Notes: generated by a model from the sequence alone, not told the origin. A stretch of 64,000 nucleotides of DNA from UBA4802 sp964509195 (GCA_964509195.1 CAZDWJ010000001.1:681976-745975); one strand, 5' to 3'. Shown: positions 45,283 through 54,335, counted from the first letter of the stretch. Translations and numbers: made by a program.

Positions 45283-46107
45283 TTAGATTACTATTTTACT
45301 GCCTGCTGAGAGATAATCAATTTTATCGCCCATGGCAGCTTTAAGCCTGTTATATGGTTCTATACCTGTGCAATGGCAGGTATAAAACTTTACATTTGTA
45401 TCCATCAGGTACTTGCTTATTTTATCTATCATCTCGGGGTCCTCATTGCTTCCCGATGAACGGCTGGAAAGATGAAATCCACCTATCACATAGTTAGGCA
45501 TACGTCTTTTTAAGTCATGGAAGTATTCAAGAATATTTACAATACCATTATGGGCGCAGCCTGTTACCAAAAGCGTCTTTCCTGCCTCCTCTATAATGAG
45601 GTTTTGTTCATGCGCAAAAGTATCCTGTACTATTTTGCCGTCATGTTTCATAAGCAAACTGTCATTTGACTTTGGTAGAGGTTCCTTTTTAGTTATATTT
45701 GAGAACACTTGAATCCCCTTGTAGATAAAGAAGCGGCCTGATGTAAGTACAATTCGCCTGTTTTGTTTCAGTTCTTCATCCAGACCAATATACTCCGGTT
45801 CATCATTCGAACGCAAAGCATAGTATTTTTCAAATGCCAGTCGGTGTAGGAATATCTCGGCTTTTGTGTTTTCACGCAAAAAAGCTCTTAGCCCGCCACC
45901 ATGATCATAATGCCCATGCGAAATAATCAGATAATCAACCTCAGAGATATCTACATTCAGTTTCTTTGCATTTTCAAGAAATAATTCACTAGCGCCAACA
46001 TCAAAAAGAATTTTGCGACTATTTGCTTCTATATAAAGGCTAAGTCCGTGTTCGCTGCCGAAGTTTTTGGATAGCGCTGTATTCTCAACTAATGTTTTGA
46101 TAATCAT
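45283..46107 (-). CDS. Metallo-beta-lactamase-fold hydrolase
   Basis: A 274-residue protein with the metal-binding motif SHGHYDHGGG (near residue 64) and later His residues (GCAHNGIVNI, HLSSRSSG). It belongs to the MBL branch often annotated as dihydropterin-aminobenzene phosphate synthase-like. The substrate is unknown. It overlaps the upstream MinD gene by four bases and is always near such genes in anaerobes as far as I know. Confidence 0.85.
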   Translation of the reverse strand: MIIKTLVENTALSKNFGSEHGLSLYIEANSRKILFDVGASELFLENAKKLNVDISEVDYLIISHGHYDHGGGLRAFLRENTKAEIFLHRLAFEKYYALRSNDEPEYIGLDEELKQNRRIVLTSGRFFIYKGIQVFSNITKKEPLPKSNDSLLMKHDGKIVQDTFAHEQNLIIEEAGKTLLVTGCAHNGIVNILEYFHDLKRRMPNYVIGGFHLSSRSSGSNEDPEMIDKISKYLMDTNVKFYTCHCTGIEPYNRLKAAMGDKIDYLSAGSKIVI

Positions 46108-46988
46108 GACCTCAGCCCACCACCTTCTTCAAACAGCAGCTCCATTGTCTTGCGAAAAACTACTTTCACTGCTGCACCTGAGGCACAGACTATATCAACA
46201 ATTGTCTGCCCATTATTAATTGCTTTTACCGCGTCCGAATCAAAGGGTATTCTACCCAAAAGGCTAATTCCCTGACCTTTACAGAAGTTTTCTATCTTTT
46301 CTGTGTTTTGCATATTTGTGTCAAACTTATTGATACATACCGCCGTCTTTACGCCAAATTTCGTAGCTGTATTGATAATCCGCTCCATGTCACTAATTCC
46401 GGATATGGATGGCTCGGCCACAATTAACACCATATCAACACCGCTCAAAGACGCTATAACCGGGCAGCCTATACCGGGAGATCCGTCAATAATAGCAAAC
46501 TCCACATCAGCGGATGCTGACTTCATTTGCTTTTTTACCTCGGTAACCAACATTCCGGAGGTTCCGCTGCCCATTTTTAGCTGCGCTGTAGAAAATACTT
46601 TTTCCTCATCTGTATATAACAACAGTTCACCGGCTACAGCAGGTTTTAAAGTCACAGCTCCAACAGGGCAAACAAGCTTGCAAACCCCGCAGCCTTCACA
46701 GGCAAAAGGATCTATCTTGTATTTCCCATCTGCTGAAATAGCGTCAAAACGGCAGTTTTGCCTGCATTGTCCGCACTCTATGCACAACTCTGTATCTATC
46801 TCGGCTTTCGGCAAGCCATAATAGTCTCTTTTCTTTGGCAAGGAGTTTTGCTTTGTTATAAGATGCAGGTTAGGTGCATCAACATCGCAATCCGCATAAA
46901 CGCGAGCTTTAGATAGCTTGATAAACGCGCTTGCTATGGTTGTCTTTCCAGTACCACCTTTACCACTAAGAATCAGAAGTTGTTTCAT
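46104..46988 (-). CDS. MinD-family ATPase with inserted 2x[4Fe-4S] ferredoxin domain (B)
   Basis: A 294-residue protein. Walker A SGKGGTGKTT at residues 8-17, then a ferredoxin insert with two clusters (CIECGQCRQNCRF and CEGCGVCKLVCPVGA, residues 72-110), followed by the rest of the MinD/ParA fold (FAIIDGSPGIGCPV). The close neighbour at 46966 has the same architecture, so they may work as a heterodimer. The family is widespread in anaerobes and uncharacterised; ATP-driven reduction, as in nitrogenase reductase NifH, is one possibility. Strong AGGAGG before the ATG. Confidence 0.9.
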   Translation of the reverse strand: MKQLLILSGKGGTGKTTIASAFIKLSKARVYADCDVDAPNLHLITKQNSLPKKRDYYGLPKAEIDTELCIECGQCRQNCRFDAISADGKYKIDPFACEGCGVCKLVCPVGAVTLKPAVAGELLLYTDEEKVFSTAQLKMGSGTSGMLVTEVKKQMKSASADVEFAIIDGSPGIGCPVIASLSGVDMVLIVAEPSISGISDMERIINTATKFGVKTAVCINKFDTNMQNTEKIENFCKGQGISLLGRIPFDSDAVKAINNGQTIVDIVCASGAAVKVVFRKTMELLFEEGGGLRS

Positions 46989-47826
46989 GATGCACCTCCT
47001 TTTTCACAGCCTCCAGCAAAGAAGAAAAAATCATTCGGTACCTTTCACTTTTCCTTACAGCAATTTCTGCATTTGAGTTCAATGTTCCAAGCTCATTATC
47101 AAAAGGTATTCGGCCTAAAATCTGAATATCTTTTTCTATGCAGAATTTTTCCGACGGATTTTCACCGTCAAGGCACTTGTTTAAAACCACTCCGAACGGC
47201 TTACTAAATAACTTGACTAGTTCATACACCATGTTAAGGTTATGAACTCCGAACAATGTAGGCTCAGCTACTAATATACAGTAGTCTGCATCCTTAATGC
47301 TTTCCATGACTATACAGGCACTTCCAGGAGGGTAGTCGATAAATATCGTCTTGTTTCTTTCATGTTCATTCTCATCAAGCAGCTTTTTTATTATGGGTAT
47401 CCCTGAAGGTTCACCAGGATTCAATATCCCGGTATATACTGTCACCTGCTCTGAAGTACCTTTTTGCACCCTGCCGATAACCTTTTCTTTCTCTGTCAAT
47501 GCCTTTTCAGGGCAAAGCAAGATACATCCACCGCAAGAGTGGCAAATATCTTCAAATACTATCAGTTTATCTTTTATATAGGCAAGAGCATTAAACTTGC
47601 AAAATTCAACACACCTTCGGCATCCGCTGCATAGATTTCCATCCACCTTTGGAATTTTAACTGAAATTTCTTCTTCAATGATATCCTTGGGCTTAAAGAA
47701 TAGATGTCCATTTGGTTCCTCAACATCACAGTCTATATAGGTTGATGTTTTGGCTACCGCAGCCAAATTTACTGATACCAACGTTTTTCCTGTGCCGCCC
47801 TTGCCGCTTAGCACAGCGATTTTCAT
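46966..47826 (-). CDS. MinD-family ATPase with inserted 2x[4Fe-4S] ferredoxin domain (A)
   Basis: A 286-residue paralogue of the next gene: Walker A SGKGGTGKTLV, ferredoxin insert CSGCRRCVEFCKF and CHSCGGCILLCPEKA, and FIDYPPGSACIV. The ATG at 47826 has GGAGG seven to eight bases upstream; an upstream ATG at 47868 would overlap the previous gene by 41 bases and adds unconserved residues. Overlaps the second MinD gene by 23 bases. Confidence 0.9.
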   Translation of the reverse strand: MKIAVLSGKGGTGKTLVSVNLAAVAKTSTYIDCDVEEPNGHLFFKPKDIIEEEISVKIPKVDGNLCSGCRRCVEFCKFNALAYIKDKLIVFEDICHSCGGCILLCPEKALTEKEKVIGRVQKGTSEQVTVYTGILNPGEPSGIPIIKKLLDENEHERNKTIFIDYPPGSACIVMESIKDADYCILVAEPTLFGVHNLNMVYELVKLFSKPFGVVLNKCLDGENPSEKFCIEKDIQILGRIPFDNELGTLNSNAEIAVRKSERYRMIFSSLLEAVKKEVHHETTSDS

Positions 47827-47827
47827 A

Positions 47828-48196
47828 TTATTTGCCTCCGTGTCCATGAAATCCGGAATGTATTTCATTCAGCAAAGGAAGCTTTCCAGCAATGAAGGCA
47901 TCAATATTATCCTTAGCTGAAGCAGTTGTCGTTTTATATATTTCGATTTCCGCAGATTTAAGCACGTCTGCAGCATTTTCTCCTAATCGAGGAGTAAGCA
48001 AAATATTTACTTTATTATCTGCTATCATTTGTGCAGCTTTAATACCTGCTCCGCCTGTACTTGCTGCGGCACTATTGTCAAGGAACACACTTTTCTGGGT
48101 ATCGGTATCATAAATCAGAAAGTAGGGAGTGCGTCCAAAGGATACACATACATTCGACTCCAAACTTTGTTCATCTACCGGAATTGCTATTTTCAT
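47828..48196 (-). CDS. NifX/NifB-type domain protein (second copy)
   Basis: A 122-residue protein of the same Nitro_FeMo-Co family as the last gene of the operon (KIAIPVDEQ...VCVSFGRTPYFLIYD, STGGAGIKAAQMI), ending HGHGGK. The ATG at 48196 has GGAGG six bases upstream and lies inside the end of the NifU-like gene. Two different copies in one operon suggest a complex with more than one cofactor-binding subunit or different substrates. Confidence 0.88.
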   Translation of the reverse strand: MKIAIPVDEQSLESNVCVSFGRTPYFLIYDTDTQKSVFLDNSAAASTGGAGIKAAQMIADNKVNILLTPRLGENAADVLKSAEIEIYKTTTASAKDNIDAFIAGKLPLLNEIHSGFHGHGGK

Positions 48197-48569
48197 GAGA
48201 ATCCTCCATTCTATTAATATAATTATCGATCGCATTTCGTAATGCGCTAACGCCTATATTAGAGCAATGAACCTTGTTCTCAGGAAGTCCGTCTAAGGCA
48301 TATATGACATCTTCTTCTGAAATTTCCAATGCTTCATCCAGGGTTTTACCCTTAGCTAATACCGTCGTCATACTGGATGTTGCAATTGCCGCAGTGCAAC
48401 CAAACACAAGAAAGCTTATTTCACTTATACGATTGTCTTTTACTTTAATATAAATCGTAAGATAATCTCCGCATGTAGGATCACCGAAACTCCCTTCTGC
48501 ATCGGCATCCGGCATACTATAAGCATTTTGAGGACACATAAAATGTTCTATCACTTTGTCAGAATACAT
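48171..48569 (-). CDS. NifU N-terminal/IscU-like Fe-S scaffold protein
   Basis: A 132-residue scaffold. All three cluster-binding Cys are in the expected places (GDPTCGDYL, FGCTAAIATSS, VHCSNIGVSAL); the Asp next to the first Cys is present. It assembles [2Fe-2S]/[4Fe-4S] clusters from a cysteine desulfurase, which is not encoded nearby. Overlaps the following NifX-like gene by 26 bases. Confidence 0.92.
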   Translation of the reverse strand: MYSDKVIEHFMCPQNAYSMPDADAEGSFGDPTCGDYLTIYIKVKDNRISEISFLVFGCTAAIATSSMTTVLAKGKTLDEALEISEEDVIYALDGLPENKVHCSNIGVSALRNAIDNYINRMEDSHENSNSGR

Positions 48570-48571
48570 TA

Positions 48572-48946
48572 TCAGTCGCCTCTATCACTACCTGCAAAGC
48601 GCCAACCATCCCGGTGCCTGCGACAACCACGTCCGCACCCATTTCCGAATCCTTCACATAGCCTGTATTCACCACCTTCTATCAAGAGTACCTTACCATT
48701 TACCAGAGACTCGGCAATCTTTTTTCTGGCTTCAGCGTAAATGCCTTGAACAGTAGTGCGTGCAACCTCCATCTGCTTGGCGCATTCCTCTTGCGTAAAG
48801 CCTTCCAAATCAATAAGCCTTATGGCTTCATACTCATCAACTGTCATTCTGACAATGTTCTCATCATCCACCTTTAAGTAAAGGGGACCAAACTTACTGC
48901 TTTCAGGCAAACAGCATACTTTTCTCCATTTCATTGGTCTCGGCAT
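48572..48946 (-). CDS. DUF134 family putative DNA-binding protein
   Basis: A 124-residue protein starting MPRPMKWRKVCCLPE, the hallmark of DUF134. A sigma-70 region 4-like helix-turn-helix follows (TVDEYEAIRLIDLEGFTQEE, MEVARTTVQGIYAEARKKIAE) and the C-terminus has CGRGCRRHR. It is a good candidate regulator of this operon and may sense a metal or Fe-S cluster through its Cys residues. ATG at 48946 chosen for GAGGTGA upstream. Confidence 0.9.
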   Translation of the reverse strand: MPRPMKWRKVCCLPESSKFGPLYLKVDDENIVRMTVDEYEAIRLIDLEGFTQEECAKQMEVARTTVQGIYAEARKKIAESLVNGKVLLIEGGEYRLCEGFGNGCGRGCRRHRDGWRFAGSDRGD

Positions 48947-49038
48947 ATTTTTAGTCACCTCGATTCTGATAGAAACAATCATTTTTATATTCCATTATAT
49001 ATAGTCATGCACCCAATCCCTTTAGATGAAACGCGAAC

Positions 49039-49060
49039 AAGGCAGGCTATCGCCTGCCTT
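49039..49060 (-). terminator. Hairpin between DUF5320 and DUF134 genes
   Basis: A perfect nine-bp stem (AAGGCAGGC and GCCTGCCTT) with loop TATC lies 17 bases after the DUF5320 stop. No T-run follows in the direction of transcription, so it probably attenuates or stabilises mRNA and lets the two DUF5320 genes be made in excess. Confidence 0.5.
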
Positions 49061-49076
49061 TCGCATTACGACAGGA

Positions 49077-49394
49077 CTAATCTTCTAACTCATCGAGGCG
49101 CTTTCTTACATCATCAAGCTGATTTTCAAGAAATTTAGCCTGCCTTTTCAAAAATTCTTTTTCATCAGCATCCGATGCAAAGTACGCCCCATTTGCATTT
49201 TGAGTACCAAAGCGTGCCCACCTTGGCAGACCGGTCGCATAAAACATTCGCCTAAAGCCTCGTCCCCGTCCGAATCCAAATCCGTAACCGATTGGATTTG
49301 CATAACCCGGAACGGCAAAACCTGCGCAAAATCCTGCACCTCGCCCTGTCATAGGACCCATTCCCATAGGCCCGGTTCCGTCTCCTCTTGGCAT
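49077..49394 (-). CDS. DUF5320 Gly/Arg-rich protein
   Basis: A 105-residue protein beginning MPRGDGTGPMGMGPMTGRG, diagnostic of DUF5320, with a Gly/Phe/Arg-rich middle (GFGFGRGRGFRR) and a C-terminal coiled coil (KEFLKRQAKFLENQLDDVRK). The family is regularly encoded with NifX-like and MinD-ferredoxin genes; the function is unknown. A strong GGAGG precedes the ATG. Confidence 0.88.
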   Translation of the reverse strand: MPRGDGTGPMGMGPMTGRGAGFCAGFAVPGYANPIGYGFGFGRGRGFRRMFYATGLPRWARFGTQNANGAYFASDADEKEFLKRQAKFLENQLDDVRKRLDELED

Positions 49395-49411
49395 AATGTC
49401 ACCTCCATTCC

Positions 49412-49648
49412 TTATAATCTCTTACTTTTAATTTTGCTACGATTAAATAAGTGATAAGCTAGATAAAAACACCAGGGGATCGTTCCAGCAAGCCAGAATG
49501 CACGCCTGTAACCTCGTCGTCCAAACCAAAATTCTCGTCTGTAACTTGCGTTCAAATAACCGGGCACTTTGGAACCAGCACAAAAACCTAACCTCCGTCC
49601 AGTTAATGATCCCATTCCCAAAGGACCAGTTCTGTCACCTCTGGGCAT
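49412..49648 (-). CDS. DUF5320-like protein, shorter paralogue
   Basis: A 78-residue relative of the next gene: MPRGDRTGPLGMGSLTGRR, then an Arg/Trp-rich segment (FWFGRRGYRRAFW) and a hydrophobic end instead of the coiled coil. First gene of the operon, with GGAGG seven bases before its ATG at 49648. The promoter and palindromic operators lie 70 to 120 bases upstream. Confidence 0.75.
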   Translation of the reverse strand: MPRGDRTGPLGMGSLTGRRLGFCAGSKVPGYLNASYRREFWFGRRGYRRAFWLAGTIPWCFYLAYHLFNRSKIKSKRL

Positions 49649-49717
49649 AATAGTCCTCCTCATTTTTACAATCCATTTAATGAATTGATTATCCTTTCAA
49701 CTGTTACTCAGCGTAAA

Positions 49718-49769
49718 TAACATATGTCATTTACATCTTATATTATACCCCGATTCTGACATATGTCAA
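49718..49769 (-). promoter_or_regulatory. Sigma-70 promoter framed by two TGACATATGTCA-type palindromes
   Basis: On the minus strand TTGACA (49764-49769) and TATAAT (49742-49747) are spaced by 16 bases, a consensus promoter for the DUF5320-to-NifX operon. A perfect 12-bp palindrome TGACATATGTCA (49757-49768) covers the -35 box, and a near copy with one mismatch (49718-49729) lies just past the expected start point. The arrangement is that of a repressor operator pair. Confidence 0.75.
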
Positions 49770-49788
49770 TAACTATTTTAAAAAAATA

Positions 49789-49817
49789 CGCCAATCAAGA
49801 ATTTTTCTCGATTGGCG
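49789..49817 (-). terminator. Terminator of the recombinase operon
   Basis: CGCCAATC(AAGAA) pairs with (TTCTC)GATTGGCG, and on the minus strand a T-run follows. It sits 18 bases after the old stop codon of the first recombinase and just before the promoter of the next operon. Confidence 0.75.
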
Positions 49818-49834
49818 GCAATCATATTGATATC

Positions 49835-51401
49835 CTATAGTTTCACTTCTATTTCCAGACCCGACTTAAACTCTACCACTAGCCTGTCATCATATACAGT
49901 TGCCTTTTCAACTAGTTTCCTAACCAGTTTATCATAAAACTCCGTAATATCACTGGTTTGCGTGTTAAGGAAATCAGTCATCTAAGAAATCCGATCCCGC
50001 TTATCTTGACGGAGGGCGTTTCTCGAAAGGGTTTCTTGCCTTAAGTCCCTTAAGCGGTAAATCTCATTGACAATATTATCGTATGCTTCCTTTGAATTCG
50101 CCTTTTGGATCAACTCGGTTTGGAGTTCTTCCAGCCTTTTATCAATATCTGCTGTACTTTCATCCAAATCCTCGCTTAATACGGTTTCAATATTCTTCTT
50201 CAGTATGGCCAGAAAAGAGTTTTTTCCGCTGACCGCTACATTGATGGCTTCTACAATTTTCTCTTTAAGCGTATCTTCAAGTATAGTGGAAGCGGTACAA
50301 AACAAACCGGTATTTTCTAACCGGCTAACACATCTCCATACGATTGATTTCTTCCCTCGATTATTCCAATGTACCCTGTGGAATATTTCATGGCAATTGC
50401 TGCAGAAAACCATCTGTGATAAAGGATGATTGTTGCTATAGTTTCTTTTCTTTCCATTCTTACTTATATACACACATCTTCTTTTAACAAGCTGTTCCTG
50501 CACCTGCATAAAGATTTCACGCGGGATTATGGGCTCATGGCTGTTTTCTACATAGTATTGTGGAACTATACCGTTATTGGGTACCCTTTTCTTCGATAAA
50601 AAATCTACCGTATAGTTTTATGCAGCAGCGCATCACCGATATATTTTTCATTCCTCAAAATCTTATTGATGGTACTGGTATGCCATCTGGGATTGCCTGC
50701 ACCCGTCAGAATTCCGTCAGCCTCAAACCCATAGCTATCTGTAGCATACTGGAACCTTCAAGATATTCTCTGTAAATGCGTTTGACGATCTCAGCTTCTT
50801 CAAGTACGATAACTAGATTGCTATCCTTATCTTTTGTATAGCCAAGAAACCGGTTGTGATTGATATGGATTTTTCTTTGCTGATATCGATACTGAATACC
50901 CAGTTTTACACTCTGGCTTAACGATTGGCTTTCTTGCTGTGCCAAATATGCCATAATGGTCAACAGGATTTCTCCTTTGGAATCCAATGTGTTTATATTT
51001 TCCTTTTCAAAGTAAACCGTAATATTTTTTTCTTTAAGCTGCCTTATGTACTTTAGGCAGTCCAGCGTATTTCTTGCAAAACGGCTGATAGATTTTGTAA
51101 TTATCATATCGATTTTGCCCTGCATGCATTCTTCTATCATCCGGTTAAATTCTTCACGCTTTTTTGTGTTAGTTTCGGTAATACCTTCATCTGCAAATAT
51201 GCCTGCTAATTCCCATTCGGGATTGCTTTTGATATAGTTTGTGTAGTGCTCAATTTGCGCTTCATAACTGGTTGCCTGCTCCTCGCTGTCCGTAGAAACA
51301 CGACAGTAAGCTGCTACCCGAAGCTTAGGCAATTCCTCGGCCTTTGCACTATTCCCGATTCGCTTATGGGCAGGAATTACCGTAACATTCCTGGTTGTCA
51401 T
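49835..51401 (-). pseudogene. Large serine recombinase, broken by two frameshifts and a TAG
   Basis: The N-terminal 225 residues are intact: resolvase domain with catalytic Ser36 (YCRVSTDSE), the E-helix SRFARNT, and the start of the recombinase domain. The frame then shifts near 50708 (one G missing in TTGGAG) and again near 50607 (one T missing in ACTTAT), after which the zinc-ribbon part (CSNCHEIFHR...) reads on to a TAG at 49982-49984. The family's usual tail (MTDFLNTQ...VVEFKSGLEIEVKL) continues in frame to 49835. Related to Firmicute phage-type large serine recombinases. Two single-base losses lie in short homopolymers, so sequencing error must be considered. Confidence 0.85.
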
Positions 51402-51819
51402 CTAAAATCACCTCGTTCTTAATAAGACTATAAGCATATTCTGCCTGCTGAAATGGATCCTCGTATAGATTATCTGGGATTGAAGCATGAAACCTAAAAT
51501 TCATGCATATCTTTTCATTTCCTTTATGTTCATTAATCCTGCTAAGTGCCTCAGCTCGCCCGCGTCTTTCCAGTTGTGCTTTTTCGAATGTGTCCTTGCT
51601 GATAATTGGCGGATAGAATTTGTCCTCAACATACCGTTTATCTGAAAGCATTCTTGTAACAGATGTGTGGTAACGCTTAATACCTGCTTTTTGTGCCGCT
51701 TCGCTTAAAGAAAGCCCGGAAAGGTAAGCCTCAAATAGTTTCTCAATCTTAACTGCTTCCTCTTCATTAACAACAGCACTGCCGTTTTGAATGGTATATC
51801 CAAAAGGTATATGGCTCAT
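51364..51819 (-). CDS. Small recombinase-domain protein without catalytic domain
   Basis: A 151-residue protein with only the DNA-binding Recombinase region (MSHIPFGYTIQNG, LFEAYLSGLSLSEAAQKAG, SVTRMLSDKRYVED). It lacks the resolvase Ser domain. Such proteins are regularly sandwiched between two large serine recombinases in clostridial cassettes and may act as a directionality or accessory factor. Its ATG overlaps the TAA of the preceding recombinase (TAATG), and its end overlaps the start of the next one by 38 bases. Confidence 0.8.
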   Translation of the reverse strand: MSHIPFGYTIQNGSAVVNEEEAVKIEKLFEAYLSGLSLSEAAQKAGIKRYHTSVTRMLSDKRYVEDKFYPPIISKDTFEKAQLERRGRAEALSRINEHKGNEKICMNFRFHASIPDNLYEDPFQQAEYAYSLIKNEVILDDNQECYGNSCP

Positions 51820-53396
51820 TATTTCACCAGCCTTTCTCTTAAGTTCAACCCGCATTTCATTTTGAAACTTATTTCTTCTTGTGAAAACACAATAATTTCT
51901 TCAATAAAATCCTCAAATATTTCACTTTCAAATGCATTAATCTGCTTTTCACCTTTCGTTGCAAATTTAAGAAGCTTCTCAACCTCAACAAGGATAGTCT
52001 GACTCCCATCGATTTCGCGTTTTAAGGTTTCTTTTTGTTCTTTTAATAAAGCCGCTTCTTTTAGCAGCTCATTTTTCTGTGTATTAAAAAGAGCGGATTC
52101 CAGGTATTCCCTAGCCATAAGTCCCATAGTCACCTGAACCCGCTCTGTATTTTCTTTGATTTTTGCTTCCAATTCTTGAATCTTCGCTAGATTATCTGAG
52201 CAATTTGTTTTCTTTAAGCTTTGTAGCAATGGTCTTAGAATGAATTTATGACCGAAAATAAGCTTATTGATCATTACAACAAAGGCCTGATGGATTGCAT
52301 CCTCTCTAACAAACTTCATTGAACAAGACGAAGCGTCCTTTATGTGCTTTGTGCAGCACCATGCAATATATTTACTGTCACCGCTGCCATGAATTCGACG
52401 CTTAAAACTGCTGCAACATTCTGCGCATTTGATTTTCCCAGAGAAAGGGTAGCGTTTTTGATGCTTGCTGCTTCACTTAATTACACCTTTTTCTTTTCCT
52501 CTTTGCTTTAATATCTCTTGGGCGGCTTCAAATTCCTCATGGGATATAATGGCTTCATGATGATCTTTTATCATGTATTGATCTTTTTCCCCACGATTAT
52601 AATGCCGCTTAAAATTCTCATCTGTATAGGTTTTTTGCAGAAGGACATCCCCAGTATATTTTTCATTGGTAAGAATACCGCGGATAGTGGTCGCTGTCCA
52701 ATGCGAACCTCTCTTTGTTGGGATTTTATCCAAATTTAACCCATCTGCAATTTTCTGTGTACCTTTACCTGCCAAAGCTTTAGAAAAAATCTGCTTTACG
52801 ATTTCAGCCTGTTCTTTATTGATAAATAGCTTTCCATCCATATAATCATAACCATAGGGAGGATATGCAATCTTGTATGTTCCGTTTTGAAACCTGCACC
52901 TGATAGACCACTTACTATTTTCTGCAATGGATAATGACTCGTTTTCTGCAAGGCTGCTCAAAATTGTCAGCACCAATTCGCCTTCCATGCGCTGCGTGTT
53001 TATATTCTCTTTCTCGAAATAGATGAAAACACCGAGATCAGTAAGTTTTCGCACCATCTCAATGCAGTCGGTTGTATTTCTGGCAAATCTGCTGACTGAC
53101 TTGGTTATAATAAAGTCAATTTTCTTTTTTTCACAATCTGCAAGCAGCCTTAAAAGTCCAGTCCGATTCTCCTTTTTTGCACCTGAAATGCCTTCATCAT
53201 AATAAATCCCTGCAAATTCCCAATCAGGATTTGCTCTTATATAGGATTCATAATGGTCTTTTTGTGCTTCCAGGCTTGCCATTTGCTCATCACTATCGGT
53301 TGAAACCCTGCAATAAGCTGCCACTCTTACCTTTGGTTTGAAAGCTTGGAGAGCATTGTTTCCATCAATCCTTGTTACCTTTCTCACTGTTTTCAC
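51819..53396 (-). pseudogene. Large serine recombinase with an in-frame TGA
   Basis: A 526-codon frame with catalytic Ser32 (YCRVSTDSD), recombinase domain (IAYPPYGYDYMDGKLFINKE...) and zinc ribbon (CAECCSSFKRR...WCCTKHIKDASSC) followed by a coiled coil. A TGA at 52473-52475 separates residues 1-307 from the zinc-ribbon part, which reads on in the same frame without any shift. The stop falls in a linker (GVIK-stop-SSKHQ), so the N-terminal fragment might keep catalytic activity but not full DNA recognition. GTG start with AAAGGCG upstream. Confidence 0.85.
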
Positions 53397-53448
53397 CGCC
53401 TTTGGGCATGTGACATGTTACCTCTGTGTGCCGCTAATAGCAAGCTAA

Positions 53449-53667
53449 TTAGGCCATAAGCTGTGCGTACATCGGAGAGAAAGTTTTAAGATTTAACTTG
53501 TCGATTTTATGGAATTCTGCCTCTGAAATCAGTCCCGCTTTAAGCATCTTTTGCAGGATTTTATATGCCCGCCAGTAATCAACCTCTCTTTGAATTACCT
53601 CCTGTGTTATCTTTGTATAGTTCGTTTCCTGCGGGTTATATGGTAAATGATTAGCCGCCTCTATCAT
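53449..53667 (-). CDS. Small SHOCT-like protein of the recombinase cassette
   Basis: A 72-residue protein. The C-terminal LQKMLKAGLISEAEFHKIDKL is a SHOCT-type short helical motif. Proteins of this kind precede serine recombinase genes in clostridial cassettes. A strong AGGAGG lies before the ATG. The precise role is unknown; it might help recombinase assembly. Confidence 0.7.
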   Translation of the reverse strand: MIEAANHLPYNPQETNYTKITQEVIQREVDYWRAYKILQKMLKAGLISEAEFHKIDKLNLKTFSPMYAQLMA

Positions 53668-53798
53668 TCAAGCACCTCCTATAAAGACTTAGGACAGCCA
53701 CGATTAGCTGTCCTTTATCGTTATTCCGGCAATTTGAGAACTTGTCCGGGGTAAATAGTATCTGAAGTCAGGCCATTGAGTTTCTTAATCTCCGGAAA

Positions 53799-54335
53799 TC
53801 ATGTTCCTCTACCGAGTTCTTTTTCCGCTATTCTCCATAAGGTATCGCCTTTTTGCACTGTATAGGTTCTATTGCCCTTGTTATTAGGAATGCTGTTTAC
53901 AATTACAAGGTTTTCTTTTGCTACCCAAGTGTTTATGCCTGCGATTTCTTGACCGCCGGATTTCTTAACCTTTTTGCCAAGCAATACACATTCTTTGCCG
54001 CCTTTTATGACCGGCTTGCCTTTGTATAAAGTCTGTGTGACCCTGTGGTAATAGTCATTTTTGACCCACGTTGGAACTTCCACACTGCCGGGGTAGTAAT
54101 TCTTTACACTGACCTTAAACTCCACCATATCTCCAATTCCAATATCAGTATTGATATCTGTACTGTTCTCCAGCGCTTTTTTTACTGCTTTACGGAAAGT
54201 GTCCATATTCTCCCCATGCTTGGGAAACCAGTGCATCACATCAGCATGGTTGCTGCCAATACCGAGCTTATATCCTTCGGAGTGGCAGATGATGTCATTC
54301 TCATTAAGACAGTCTTTATGGGGCTCTGACCCCAC
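53799..54335 (-). pseudogene. Phage-type N-acetylmuramoyl-L-alanine amidase with LysM, N-terminally cut
   Basis: The visible part (about 178 codons) begins inside an amidase domain (IICHSEGYKLGIGSNHADVMHWF), followed by a linker with WVAKENL and a C-terminal LysM (YTVQKGDTLWRIAEKELGRG). The N-terminal half of the amidase, with its first zinc ligand, is lost at the junction with rlmD near 54335. Further C-terminal sequence (KLNGLTSDTIYPGQVLKLPE reversed in another frame at 53700-53798) suggests that the LysM end is frameshifted as well. Typical of the lysis module of Firmicute prophages. Confidence 0.75.

Larger units (their letters stand above)
42968..54335. mobile_element. Foreign block of Firmicute character with serine recombinase cassette
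   Basis: This region differs from its flanks in gene content: Firmicute-type lgt, a MinD-ferredoxin/NifX/DUF134 operon typical of clostridia and other anaerobes, a serine recombinase cassette with a SHOCT protein, and a prophage amidase fragment. The right edge is sharp: at about 54335 the reading frame of an rlmD gene passes into the amidase fragment. The left edge is not sharp and is placed after the tonB terminator. Either a horizontally acquired segment whose insertion deleted the 3' part of rlmD, or an assembly join. The GCGATAG heptamer common in the flanks occurs only once inside. Confidence 0.55.

Noticed and set aside
44058..49648. Nitrogenase locus
   Set aside because: NifX-, NifU- and MinD-like proteins are present, but no nifHDK, nifB radical SAM or nifE/N genes are in the window.
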